From positions 1 through 64,000 of the forward strand of contig JAODBO010000082.1 in the NCBI GenBank assembly GCA_025464005.1: 64,000 nucleotides of DNA, read 5' to 3'. Positions 37,440 to 46,085 of the stretch are shown here, in pieces (the first letter of the stretch is position 1; every line of letters starts with the position of its first letter). The translations under genes and the position numbers were made by a program. This DNA comes from Acidimicrobiaceae bacterium. GTDB lineage: Bacteria > Actinomycetota > Acidimicrobiia > Acidimicrobiales > Bog-793. Below the pieces are notes generated by a model. It had not been told where the DNA came from. It searched no databases and saw only the letters and a program-made list of their open reading frames with translations.

Positions 37440-37952
37440 CTACGACCGTGGCGGCGCGACGAAACGGGCCGACTCGAGCAGCCCGTCGGAGATCTCGAGC
37501 TCCCACGTCGCGCCCTTGGGCGCCTGGAGCGGCCCGTCCACGACCACGCCGAGCGGGCCGAAGCTCTCGAGGATGCCGTCGATCACGTCACCGTGCGAGC
37601 ACGCCACGATCGCAGAGCCTTCGCTCGTGCGCGTCGCCTCGTCGAGCAGCAGGTCGAGCGCGTCGAGCGGGTCGCTGCCCTCCATGAGGCCGTCGCGTTC
37701 CTCGACCACGAGCCCGGCTCGCGCCGCTGTCGGCTCGACGGTCTGGCGACAGCGCACGGCCGGGCTCGACAGGACGCGTTCGAGGCGCCGGCCGGACGAG
37801 ACGGAGCGCTCGGCGAGCGCCTCGGCCTGCCGGAGGCCGGCGTCACGCAGCGGTCGCTTGACGTCGGGGCCGGTCCAGCTCCCCCGCGGCACGGCGACCG
37901 CATGGCGGACGAGGTAGACGGTCCTCTTGTCGCTGTCGGTCGAGGGGGCCAC
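37440..37952 (-). CDS. SixA-like histidine phosphatase
   Basis: A 170-residue member of the histidine phosphatase superfamily. LVRHAVAVPRG is the catalytic RH motif with its histidine, and CSHGDVI near residue 120 supplies the second histidine. The size and charge pattern fit the SixA/small-phosphatase branch. GTG 37952 is the most likely start, just past the stop of the VIT gene on the same strand, so the two are co-transcribed. The physiological substrate is unknown. Confidence 0.78.
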   Translation of the reverse strand: MAPSTDSDKRTVYLVRHAVAVPRGSWTGPDVKRPLRDAGLRQAEALAERSVSSGRRLERVLSSPAVRCRQTVEPTAARAGLVVEERDGLMEGSDPLDALDLLLDEATRTSEGSAIVACSHGDVIDGILESFGPLGVVVDGPLQAPKGATWELEISDGLLESARFVAPPRS

Positions 37953-37965
37953 GGCGCCGGCAACC

Positions 37966-38787
37966 TCAGTGGATCGCGGTGCCGATCGCCGCGCCGATGC
38001 CATAGGTGGCACCGCCGGCAATGGCGCAGATCGCGAGCGACCGGAGCGCCGAGAAATACCACGACCGCACGGTGACGATCGAGAGGACTCCTCCCACGAC
38101 GAGCGAGGCGACTGCCGTGAGCGCAACGGCCACGAGGACGGCGGTCGTGCCTGACGAGCCCCCGAGGAAGGCGGCGAGCGGGATGATCGCGCCGAGCGCG
38201 AACGTGACGAAGGAGGAGCCGGCAGCCTGAACTGGCGAGCCGAGCGCGTCGGGATCGAGACCGAGCTCCTCGCGGGCGTGGGTCGCGAGCGCGACATCCG
38301 GGTCCGACATCAGCTCTCCGGCGAGCTTCGACGCGACGTCCGGCGTGATGCCCCGCCGGACGTAGATGTGCTCCAGCTCCCGCCGCTCGCTCTCGGGACG
38401 CCTACGGATCTCGTCGGCCTCCACCGCGAGCTCGCGCTGGAAGGCCTCCCGCTGGGCCTGCATGGAGACGTACTCGCCCGCCGCCATCGAGAACGCGCCA
38501 CCGAGCAGGCCCGCGAGACCCGCCAGGCGAACGACCCCGGCGGCAGGGTGCGCGGCGGCGGTCCCGAGCACGAGCGAGACGTTGGACACCAGCCCGTCGC
38601 TCACCCCGAAGATCGCTGCGCGGAGGCCTCCCCCGCGAAGATCGCGATGGGTGTGGTCGGGACCGTGCGCCTCGTTGTCGTTTCTCCGGGCCGGGACGGC
38701 ACGGTCGCGGATCCTCGCGGCTGCCGTCTCGCGGTGGCCCGGGACGGCGAGACCGGCACGGATGCTCCTGACGGTCCGGAACGACAT
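37966..38787 (-). CDS. VIT1/CCC1-family metal transporter
   Basis: A 273-residue membrane protein of the vacuolar iron transporter family, moving iron or manganese. After a polar N-terminus come helices with AAIFGVSDGLVSNVSLVLG and LGGAFSMAAGEYVSMQAQ, then a cytosolic metal-binding segment rich in Glu (residues ~125-170; EADEIRR, ERRELEH), and three more helices at the C-terminus. ATG 38787 lies 10 bp past the stop of the ArsB-like gene, giving an operon of ArsB-like, VIT and SixA-like genes. Confidence 0.87.
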   Translation of the reverse strand: MSFRTVRSIRAGLAVPGHRETAAARIRDRAVPARRNDNEAHGPDHTHRDLRGGGLRAAIFGVSDGLVSNVSLVLGTAAAHPAAGVVRLAGLAGLLGGAFSMAAGEYVSMQAQREAFQRELAVEADEIRRRPESERRELEHIYVRRGITPDVASKLAGELMSDPDVALATHAREELGLDPDALGSPVQAAGSSFVTFALGAIIPLAAFLGGSSGTTAVLVAVALTAVASLVVGGVLSIVTVRSWYFSALRSLAICAIAGGATYGIGAAIGTAIH

Positions 38788-38797
38788 GCGAGCAACG

Positions 38798-40045
38798 CTA
38801 GTGCGCACCGCCGAGGACGAGGCGCATCAGGACCAGCGTGCCCGTGGCGGCGAGCAGCGACGGAAGGCCTATCCACCAGCCGACGCGCAAGAAGTCCCGA
38901 TCCCGCACGGCAAGCCCGAGACGTCTGACCGTGGCGAGCCACAACAGCACGGCGAGCGAGCCGCTCGGCAGGACGAGCGGGCCGACGTTGGTGCCGAGCA
39001 GGACCGACCAGATGGCCCACGACGCGTGGTGGCCGGTCGCCGGCAGCGCGACGAGCAGGGCCGGGAGGTTGTTGACAACGTTCGCGCCGAGCGCCGAGAC
39101 GGCCGTGGCGCGCACGACGTCGGCCGGCGAGGTGCCGCTCAGCAAGCTCGCAATGCCCAGATGGCTCGCCGCGGCGCTCGCGAGCACGCCGAGGCCGAGG
39201 ACGATGCCGACGCTCTGCCACGGCACGACCGTCACTGGGGCCGAGCGCGTCAGCAGCACGAGCACGAGGTCCACCGCGGCGGCGACCTCGTACGGCTCGC
39301 CTCCGACGCTCGGCGCGAGCACGAAGCCCGCTACGGCAGCGAGGACCAGAGTGCCGCCCACGAGGAGGGTCTGCGAACGCGGGCGCACGCGAGCCTTCTC
39401 GCTCGAGGACCCGCCCGGACGGCGGGCCGCGGCGGGAGCGACGCCAGGGTCGAGAGCGACAATGCGCCGCAGGCCGAGGCGGTAGCAGCACCAGCCGACA
39501 GCAGTCGCGACAACGGTGGACGGGCCGAGGTGGACGAGGAACCCCTTCACCGACAGCTGGTTGTGCGCGGTCGCGACGAGGTTCGTGAGGTTCGATACGG
39601 GAAGTGCGGACGAAGCGAGGCAGGAGAGCAGCGCCGGCTGCAGGGCGACGGCGAAGCGCGACGCTCCGCGGCGCTCGGCCACCCGCACGTAGAGAGGTGA
39701 CAGGAGCACGACCGCGACGTCGAGGTTGAGCGTCGCGGTCACGGCGGCAGCCAGCACCCAGAGCGCGCCGAGGTAGCGACGGCCGCCGGCCACGACGCCG
39801 GCGAGCTCCTCGAACAGCCCGTAATGGTCGAGCATCACCGCCATCGGCACCGCCAGCACGATGAACGCGAGGGGAGCGAGCAGCGGGCGGACGGCCTGCT
39901 CGGCGAAGTGGCCCGATACGGTGCCGCTCGCGACGGCCACGCCGGCGAGCAGCACAGGGGGTACCCAGTTGGCGGAGCGAAGCTGGTGCGCGAGCAGCCC
40001 GGCGACGGCAAGACCGAGCAGCACGACGGGGAAAACGGCTCTCAC
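38798..40045 (-). CDS. ArsB/NhaD-type ion permease
   Basis: A 415-residue carrier of the ion transporter superfamily with about 11-12 membrane segments. Motifs include TLNLDVAVVLLSPLY and SNLTNLVATAHN (two half-repeats), and ANVVNNLPALLVAL, a hallmark of ArsB/NhaD-type carriers. It could export arsenite or move Na+ or organic anions; no ArsR or ArsC gene is adjacent, so arsenic is not certain. GTG 40045 has the strong AAAGGAGGTGGAGGC ribosome site; a longer frame to 40105 exists but is less likely. Short tandem repeats lie upstream. Confidence 0.87.
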   Translation of the reverse strand: MRAVFPVVLLGLAVAGLLAHQLRSANWVPPVLLAGVAVASGTVSGHFAEQAVRPLLAPLAFIVLAVPMAVMLDHYGLFEELAGVVAGGRRYLGALWVLAAAVTATLNLDVAVVLLSPLYVRVAERRGASRFAVALQPALLSCLASSALPVSNLTNLVATAHNQLSVKGFLVHLGPSTVVATAVGWCCYRLGLRRIVALDPGVAPAAARRPGGSSSEKARVRPRSQTLLVGGTLVLAAVAGFVLAPSVGGEPYEVAAAVDLVLVLLTRSAPVTVVPWQSVGIVLGLGVLASAAASHLGIASLLSGTSPADVVRATAVSALGANVVNNLPALLVALPATGHHASWAIWSVLLGTNVGPLVLPSGSLAVLLWLATVRRLGLAVRDRDFLRVGWWIGLPSLLAATGTLVLMRLVLGGAH

Positions 40046-40100
40046 GCCTCCACCTCCTTTGTGGGGTGCCTCGGATCCGCCGCCCGTTCCCGGGCATTGC

Positions 40101-40160
40101 CCCATATCCCTCGGCTGCGCCCCGTGTTCCTCGGCTGCTCCCCGGTGTTCCTCGGCTGCG
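40101..40160. repeat. three tandem ~20-bp repeats upstream of ArsB-like gene
   Basis: Three units in a row end in CTCGGCTGC(G/T): CCCATATCCCTCGGCTGCG, CCCCGTGTTCCTCGGCTGCT and CCCCGGTGTTCCTCGGCTGCG. They sit about 60-115 bp upstream of the ArsB-like GTG, in the divergent gap shared with the response regulator. Spacing of about two helical turns suits cooperative binding by a regulator. No other gene is seen in the ~300-bp gap 40,046-40,346. Confidence 0.65.
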
Positions 40161-40346
40161 CCACCCTAGGAGGCTCGCCGGAGGCCGCGTCCGGTGCTGT
40201 CGTGCGCGACGCGCCGGAAGTGCCCGAAAAATTCGCCGGCGTGTCACGTGCCGTTCACCGCGACCTCGCAGAGGCGTCACCGACTGCCGCGACTATCGAC
40301 GCGTGCGCGACGACGAAGCACCGAAGACGGCTGGCGAGCAGGCGGC

Positions 40347-41132
40347 GTGACGGCCGACGTCGCCTCGCGGCCCGAGCGCCCCGAACGGACCGAGTGGCCA
40401 CAGGTGCTCGTCGTCGAGGACGACGAGTCACACGTGCTCGCCCTCACCGTGGGGCTCGAGCGTGAAGGGCTGGCGGTGACGGCGATACGCGACGGCCGGG
40501 ACGCGGTCGAGGCGGCCGAGCGCCTGCGACCCGACGTGATCCTCCTCGACGTGATGCTTCCAGGCACCTCCGGAATCGAGATCTGCCGCGAGCTTCGAGC
40601 GCGAGGCCATGACACGCCGATCATCTTCGTGAGCGCCCGGAGCGAGGAGCTCGACGTCGTCGTCGGCATCGAGGTCGGCGCCGACGACTACGTACCCAAG
40701 CCCTACCGCATGCGTGAGCTCGTCGCCCGCATCGGCGCGCTGCTGCGGCGCCGGCGCGCCCCGGGAGACCTGACGAGCTTCGCCGGGCTCGGGTCGGGTG
40801 CGGCCATCCATGCGGACCACAGCGACGAGGTGCTGCGCGTCGGCGACGTCGTGCTCGACCCCGGCCGGCACGAGGTGGCGGTCCGCGGCGAGGCCGTCGA
40901 TCTGCCGTTGAGGGAGTTCCAGCTCCTACGCGAGCTCCTCGCGAATGCAGGGCGGGTCGTCACGCGCGACGCGTTGCTCGAGCGGGTCTGGGGCATCGAC
41001 TACGACGGCGATCCCCGGATCGTGGCGACGCTCGTCGGCCGGCTTCGGGCGCGCGTCGAGGAGGACCCCGACGAGCCCGCGCGCATCGTCACCATCCGCG
41101 GCGTCGGCTACCGGTACAACGACAGGCGCTGA
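40347..41132 (+). CDS. OmpR/PhoB-family response regulator (orphan)
   Basis: A 261-residue two-component regulator. The receiver domain has the acidic pair in VVEDDESHV, the phospho-acceptor Asp68 (VILLDVMLPGTSG) and the lysine in YVPKPYRM, so it should be phosphorylated. A linker is followed by a winged-helix domain (LPLREFQLLRELLANAGRV, then IRGVGYRYND). The overall pattern is RegX3/PhoB-like. GTG 40347 is the chosen start, since the longer upstream frame is out of character. No histidine kinase gene is adjacent, so its partner is elsewhere. Confidence 0.9.
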   Translation: MTADVASRPERPERTEWPQVLVVEDDESHVLALTVGLEREGLAVTAIRDGRDAVEAAERLRPDVILLDVMLPGTSGIEICRELRARGHDTPIIFVSARSEELDVVVGIEVGADDYVPKPYRMRELVARIGALLRRRRAPGDLTSFAGLGSGAAIHADHSDEVLRVGDVVLDPGRHEVAVRGEAVDLPLREFQLLRELLANAGRVVTRDALLERVWGIDYDGDPRIVATLVGRLRARVEEDPDEPARIVTIRGVGYRYNDRR

Positions 41133-41169
41133 CGCTCGTCGGGGCGTCAGGCCGTACACTCGTCGCACG

Positions 41170-41841
41170 ATGACCGGCCCCACCGAAGCGGCGTCGACGC
41201 AGACCGGGACCACCCGTGACGGGCGCTCTCGTGACTCGCTCAAGGAGCGGCTGCTCTCGCTCGTTCTCGAGCGCGGCTACGCCCGTAGCGCCGAGCCCTT
41301 CCTGTTGTCGTCGGGCGGCACGAGCTACGACTATGTCGACCTGCGACGGGCCGTGGCGCGCGGCGACGACCTGAGGCTCGCCGCCGAGGCAGTCCTCGCC
41401 GCGGTCGAGGACGAGGGCGTCGAGTTCGACGCGGTCGGTGGCATGACGATGGGCGCCGACCCGGTGGCGCACGCGGTCGCGCTCATGAGCGGCACGGCCT
41501 GGTACTCGGTGCGAAAGGCCGAGAAGTCCCACGGCAGCCGCCGCAGGATCGAGGGCATGGAGATGGGTCCGGGCGTCCGGGCGCTGCTGTTCGAGGACAC
41601 GGTGTCGACGAGCCGTTCGATGTCGGAGGCGCTCGACGTCGTCACCGCCTCCGGGGCCGAGGTGGTGCTGGCCTGCACGCTGCTCGACCGCGGCGACATC
41701 GCTGCGGCCCTCATGGCGGAGCGATCCATCCCCTATCGCGCCCTGCTCGACTACCGCGACCTCGGGATCGAACCGATCGTGTCCGGCTCCGCGGGCGCGA
41801 CGACGCCTTCAAGCGACGCCGGGGAGGAAGCCACCCACTAG
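41170..41841 (+). CDS. pyrE: orotate phosphoribosyltransferase
   Basis: This enzyme of pyrimidine synthesis makes OMP from orotate and PRPP. The 223-residue protein has SSGGTSYDYVDLRR near residue 45, the PRPP-binding loop ALLFEDTVSTSRSMSEAL, and MTMGADPVAHAVAL as in other PyrE. ATG 41170 is the start. It abuts marP with no gap: the GTG of marP follows the TAG directly. Confidence 0.92.
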   Translation: MTGPTEAASTQTGTTRDGRSRDSLKERLLSLVLERGYARSAEPFLLSSGGTSYDYVDLRRAVARGDDLRLAAEAVLAAVEDEGVEFDAVGGMTMGADPVAHAVALMSGTAWYSVRKAEKSHGSRRRIEGMEMGPGVRALLFEDTVSTSRSMSEALDVVTASGAEVVLACTLLDRGDIAAALMAERSIPYRALLDYRDLGIEPIVSGSAGATTPSSDAGEEATH

Positions 41842-43026
41842 GTGGACGCCCTCGACGTCGTCATCCTCGTCATCGTGGCCGGCGCGGCCGCTCACGGCCT
41901 GCGTGTGGGTGCCGCGGCACAGCTCGTCTCGTTCGCCGGCTTCCTGCTCGGCCTCGCGCTTGGGGTCGTGCTCGTGCTGCTCATCGAGCCGCACGTCACC
42001 GGCCAGCTCCCGAAGACCTTCGTCGCCCTCGTCCTGCTCATGGCACCCGCCATCGCACTCGGTGGCGTGGGGCGCCAGCTCGGCATCGGCGCGTGGCGCG
42101 CGCTTCGCCGGGTGCGATTCGGCCCGGTGGACGCGGGGCTCGGTGCCGTCATCGCCGTCGCCGCGGCGCTCGTCGTCTGCTGGCTCTTCGCCTCGATCCT
42201 CGTCAACAGCGCCTTCCAGGGCATCTCGCGCCAGATCGAAGGGTCGAAGATCATCCAGGGCGTCGAACGCGCCATGCCTCCGGTGCCGGACGCATTCGCG
42301 ACCGTCGAGCGCTACCTGTCCGCCGGCGGCTTCCCACAGGTCCTCGTCAACGTGCTGCCCGAGTCCGTCGGTCCCGTCCGTATCCCGACCACGCCCGAGG
42401 TCCGCAGCGCCGTCGCCGCGGCCGGGCCGTCCACGGTCAAGGTCGTCGCGATCGGCTGCGGTCAGGAGCAGGAGGGCTCGGGCTTCGTCGTGCAGGCGAT
42501 CGGGCAGTCGGACCTGGTGGTCACCAACGCCCACGTCGTCGCGGGAACGACGACGATCACGGTCGAGGCACCCGACGGGACGTCGGCCGCTGCGGTGCCG
42601 GTGCTGTTCGACCCGAGATTCGACCTCGCGATCCTCGAGACGAGGCCGCTCGGTGAGCCCACGCTCGCGATCGACCCGGCCTACGTCGAGCGCGGCACCT
42701 CCGCGGTGGTCCTCGGCTATCCGGGCGGTGGGAGCTTCAACTACCGGCCGGCGGGGGTCCTCGCCCGCTTCGAGGCCCAGGGCAGGGACATCTACGACAA
42801 CGCCCTGACGGTTCGCACCGTCTACGAGCTGCAGGCGATCGTGCGGCCGGGGAACTCCGGCGGGCCACTCGTCTCCCCCTCGGGCGAGGTGGTCGGCGTC
42901 GTCTTCTCCCGCTCGGCGTCGAACCCGGACGTCGGCTACGCGCTCGCGTCCCCCGGGGTGCTCTCCCGGGTGCAGCTCGCCGAGCAGCACCCCACGAACC
43001 CCGGCACGGGGGCGTGCGCCAACTGA
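41842..43026 (+). CDS. marP: MarP-type membrane serine protease (CvpA-trypsin fusion)
   Basis: A 394-residue protein with an N-terminal CvpA-like region of four membrane helices (residues ~5-125) and a C-terminal periplasmic trypsin/HtrA-like protease. Catalytic residues are His231 (TNAHVVAG), Asp261 (RFDLAIL) and Ser339 (RPGNSGGPLVS), matching the spacing of M. tuberculosis MarP (Rv3671c), which protects cells from acid and oxidative stress. Cys206, in AIGCGQEQEGSG, could contribute a redox disulphide as in that protein. GTG 41842 follows pyrE directly. Confidence 0.93.
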   Translation: MDALDVVILVIVAGAAAHGLRVGAAAQLVSFAGFLLGLALGVVLVLLIEPHVTGQLPKTFVALVLLMAPAIALGGVGRQLGIGAWRALRRVRFGPVDAGLGAVIAVAAALVVCWLFASILVNSAFQGISRQIEGSKIIQGVERAMPPVPDAFATVERYLSAGGFPQVLVNVLPESVGPVRIPTTPEVRSAVAAAGPSTVKVVAIGCGQEQEGSGFVVQAIGQSDLVVTNAHVVAGTTTITVEAPDGTSAAAVPVLFDPRFDLAILETRPLGEPTLAIDPAYVERGTSAVVLGYPGGGSFNYRPAGVLARFEAQGRDIYDNALTVRTVYELQAIVRPGNSGGPLVSPSGEVVGVVFSRSASNPDVGYALASPGVLSRVQLAEQHPTNPGTGACAN

Positions 43027-43078
43027 GGCCGTCGGGACCAACCTGCGCGCCGTGTCCCTCGTGGGCCATGATGGCCGC

Positions 43079-45001
43079 GTGGCATTGCCGATCGAGGACT
43101 ACGCCATCATCGGCGATACCCACACCGCGGCCGTCGTGGGCCGGGACGGGTCGATCGACTGGCTATGCCTGCCGCGCTTCGACTCGGCGGCGTGCTTCGC
43201 CCGACTCGTAGGCGACGAACGGAACGGCTTCTGGCGCATCGCGCCGGCCGCGAGCCCGAGACCCGGCAAGGGCGAGCCGCTGCTCGCCACCTCGCGGCGC
43301 TACGTCGGCAACTCGCTCGTGCTCGAGACCGAGTTCGTCCTGCCCGGTGGCACCGTCCGAGTCACCGACTGCATGCCCGTGCGCGAGCAGTTCCCGGAGA
43401 TCGTTCGCGTCGTCGAGTGCACCTCCGGCCAGGTCGAGATGCACATGGACCTCTCGATACGTTTCGGCTACGGGGCCGACGTTCCGTGGGTTCGCCGGCG
43501 CGACGGGATGCTCACCGCCGTCGCCGGTCCCGACGCACTCGCGCTGTGGACCCCGGTGCACGTCCACGGCGAGGAGCTGACCTCGGTCGCGACCTTCTCC
43601 GTCTCAGCGGGCCAGCGGGTCCCCTTCGTCTTGTCGTGGTTCCCGTCGCACCTGGACCCGCCTCGCCCCATCGACGGGCACTACGGCATCCACGAGACCC
43701 AGGACTGGTGGGAGCTGTGGTCCTCCCAGGCCGTGACCGGCGACAGCCCGCACCGGGACGCCATCGTGCGCTCCGCCATCACCTTGAAGGCACTGTCCTA
43801 CGCGCCCACCGGCGGGATCGTCGCGGCCGTGACCACGTCGCTGCCCGAGACCCTCGGCGGCTCGCGGAACTGGGACTACCGCTACTGCTGGCTGCGGGAC
43901 GCCACGCTCACCCTCTCGGCCCTCATGGCCGCCGGTTTCCACCAGGAGGCGGTCGCGTGGCGGGACTGGCTGCTTCGGGCCGTCGCCGGGGAGCCGTCGA
44001 AGCTGCAGATCATGTACGGACCGGCCGGGGAGCGCAACCTCCAGGAGTTCGAGCTCGACTGGCTCGGCGGCTACGAAGGCTCGCGTCCCGTGCGTGTCGG
44101 CAATGCGGCAGCGGGCCAGTTCCAGCTCGACGTGTACGGGGAGGTGGTCTCCGCGCTGCACGAGTCCCGCCGTGGCGGCATGGACCCCGCAGGACCGACG
44201 TGGGACCTCGAGTGCTCGCTCCTGCAGTACCTAGAGGACGGCTGGAGGAAGCCCGACGACGGGATCTGGGAGGTGCGCGGGCCGCGCCGCCACTTCACCC
44301 ATTCGAAGGTGATGGCGTGGGTGGCGCTGGACCGGGGCGTCAAGGAGGTCGAGGAGTTCGGCTTCGACGGGCCCGTCGACCGGTGGCGCGAGGCGCGCGA
44401 CGTGATCCACGCCGAGGTCCTCGAGAAGGGGTACGACGCCGAGCGGAACACCTTCACCCAGTACTACGGGTCGAAGGAGCTCGACGCGAGCACGCTCATG
44501 ATCCCGATGGTCGGCTTCCTGCCGCCGAAGGACCCACGGGTGGTCGGCACCGTCGAGGCGATCGAGCGCGAGCTGACCCACGACGGCTTCGTGCTCCGCT
44601 ACGACGCTGCGAACGCGGGCGACGTCGACGGGCTGTCGGGACGCGAGGGCGCCTTCCTCGCGTGCTCCTTCTGGCTCGCCGACAACCTTGAGCTCATCGG
44701 GCGCCACGACGACGCATCCGCGCTGTTCGAGCGCCTGCTCGCGCTCCGCAACGACGTCGGGCTGCTGTCCGAGGAGTACGACCCCGTGGCGAAGCGGCTC
44801 GTCGGCAACTTCCCCCAGGCGTTCTCGCACATCTCGCTCGTCAACACGGCGGTCAACCTCGCCGCCGACGCCGGGTGGGCCGCCGAGCACTCGCAGCGGG
44901 CGCGCATCGAGGGGCGACCGACCACCGCCGCCCGCCGCGCGCGTCTCCGCTCGGGCCACGCCCGTGGCGGGCTCGCCCGCCGCACCCGCCCGCTGCGTTA
45001 A
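43079..45001 (+). CDS. glycoside hydrolase family 15 (glucoamylase/trehalase type)
   Basis: A ~640-residue GH15 enzyme of the cytosolic actinobacterial type (trehalase TreH or glucoamylase-like). Motifs are LPIEDYAIIGDTHTAAVVG at the N-terminus, SIDWLCLPRFDS, the catalytic-domain core SRNWDYRYCWLRDATLT, DGIWEVRGPRRHFTHSKVMAW with the likely general acid Glu, and LSEEYDP. Starch-type or trehalose substrates are possible. GTG 43079 gives the family-typical start; GTG 43052 is an alternative. It heads a three-gene group with glucose dehydrogenase, consistent with glucose release and oxidation. Confidence 0.9.
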   Translation: MALPIEDYAIIGDTHTAAVVGRDGSIDWLCLPRFDSAACFARLVGDERNGFWRIAPAASPRPGKGEPLLATSRRYVGNSLVLETEFVLPGGTVRVTDCMPVREQFPEIVRVVECTSGQVEMHMDLSIRFGYGADVPWVRRRDGMLTAVAGPDALALWTPVHVHGEELTSVATFSVSAGQRVPFVLSWFPSHLDPPRPIDGHYGIHETQDWWELWSSQAVTGDSPHRDAIVRSAITLKALSYAPTGGIVAAVTTSLPETLGGSRNWDYRYCWLRDATLTLSALMAAGFHQEAVAWRDWLLRAVAGEPSKLQIMYGPAGERNLQEFELDWLGGYEGSRPVRVGNAAAGQFQLDVYGEVVSALHESRRGGMDPAGPTWDLECSLLQYLEDGWRKPDDGIWEVRGPRRHFTHSKVMAWVALDRGVKEVEEFGFDGPVDRWREARDVIHAEVLEKGYDAERNTFTQYYGSKELDASTLMIPMVGFLPPKDPRVVGTVEAIERELTHDGFVLRYDAANAGDVDGLSGREGAFLACSFWLADNLELIGRHDDASALFERLLALRNDVGLLSEEYDPVAKRLVGNFPQAFSHISLVNTAVNLAADAGWAAEHSQRARIEGRPTTAARRARLRSGHARGGLARRTRPLR

Positions 45002-45019
45002 CCACCCTGGAGGGCCCGC

Positions 45020-46066
45020 GTGAGAGCACTGACCGTCATACCCGAGCAGGCGTCGTCCACGGAGATCAGCGACCTTGCCGAGCCTGCCGACTCAGACGGG
45101 TCGGTGCTCGTCGAGACGCTCGCCGTCGGCGTCTGCGGGACGGACATGGAGATCGTCCGCGGCGACTACGGATGGGCGCCCCCCGGGCACAAGCGCCTCG
45201 TGCTCGGTCACGAGTCCCTCGGTCGGGTCGTCGACGCGCCGAGCGGCTCCGGCCTGACGCGAGGCGACCTGGTGGTGGGCATCGTTCGGCGTCCCGACCC
45301 TGTCCCCTGCTACAGCTGTGCCGTCGGCGAGTGGGACGCGTGCCGCAACGGCAAGTACACCGAGCACGGCATCAAGGAGCTCGACGGGTTCATGCGGGAG
45401 CGCTGGCGGGGCGAGCCGGACGCGATGGTGAAGGTGGACCCGGCGCTCGGCGATCTCGGCGTCCTGCTTGAGCCGACCACAGTCGTCACCAAGGCGTGGG
45501 AGGAGATCGAGCGGACCGGCAATCGCGCGACCTGGAAGCCGAAGACGGTCGTGGTCCTCGGCGCGGGACCGATCGGCCTGCTCGCGGCGATGCTCGGGAT
45601 CGAGCGCGGCCTCGAGGTCCACGTCGTCGACCAGATGTCGAGTGGCCTCAAGCCCGACCTCGTGCGCGAGCTCGGTGCGCAATACCACCCGGGAGAAGTC
45701 GGAGACGCCGTCGACCAGCCAGACATCGTCATCGAGTGCACCGGGGTGCCGGAGCTGGTCTTCGCCTCGATCGACGCCGCCGGTATCGGCGGTGTCGTCT
45801 GCCTCACGGGCGTCTCGCCGACCGGCGTCCAGGTCGCGCTCGACGGGGGCTCGCTCGCGAGATCCATGGTCCTCGAGAACAAGTGCGTCGTCGGGTCGGT
45901 GAACGCCAACAAGCGGCACTACGAAGCGGGAGTCCAGGCACTGGCGAAAGCGGACCATGCATGGCTGGCCAAGCTTGTGACGCGCAAGGTGCCGCTGGAG
46001 AAGTTCTCGGAGGCGTTCCAGCACGGCCCCGACGACGTCAAGGTCGTGCTCGAGGTCGGATCCTGA
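45020..46066 (+). CDS. glucose 1-dehydrogenase (zinc-dependent MDR family)
   Basis: A 348-residue medium-chain dehydrogenase like the archaeal/Sulfolobus-type glucose dehydrogenase. The zinc-site residues are in VGVCGTDMEIVRG and LGHESLGRV, the structural region in VPCYSCAVGEWDACRNGKYTEHG, and the NAD(P)-binding loop in VVLGAGPIGLLAAMLG. It should oxidise glucose (and perhaps galactose) to gluconolactone. GTG 45020 follows GGAGGG. It lies 18 bp after the GH15 gene and 19 bp before a metallo-hydrolase, so the three form an operon. Confidence 0.88.
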   Translation: MRALTVIPEQASSTEISDLAEPADSDGSVLVETLAVGVCGTDMEIVRGDYGWAPPGHKRLVLGHESLGRVVDAPSGSGLTRGDLVVGIVRRPDPVPCYSCAVGEWDACRNGKYTEHGIKELDGFMRERWRGEPDAMVKVDPALGDLGVLLEPTTVVTKAWEEIERTGNRATWKPKTVVVLGAGPIGLLAAMLGIERGLEVHVVDQMSSGLKPDLVRELGAQYHPGEVGDAVDQPDIVIECTGVPELVFASIDAAGIGGVVCLTGVSPTGVQVALDGGSLARSMVLENKCVVGSVNANKRHYEAGVQALAKADHAWLAKLVTRKVPLEKFSEAFQHGPDDVKVVLEVGS

Positions 46067-46085
46067 GCAGGCGACGAGGTCGGCC

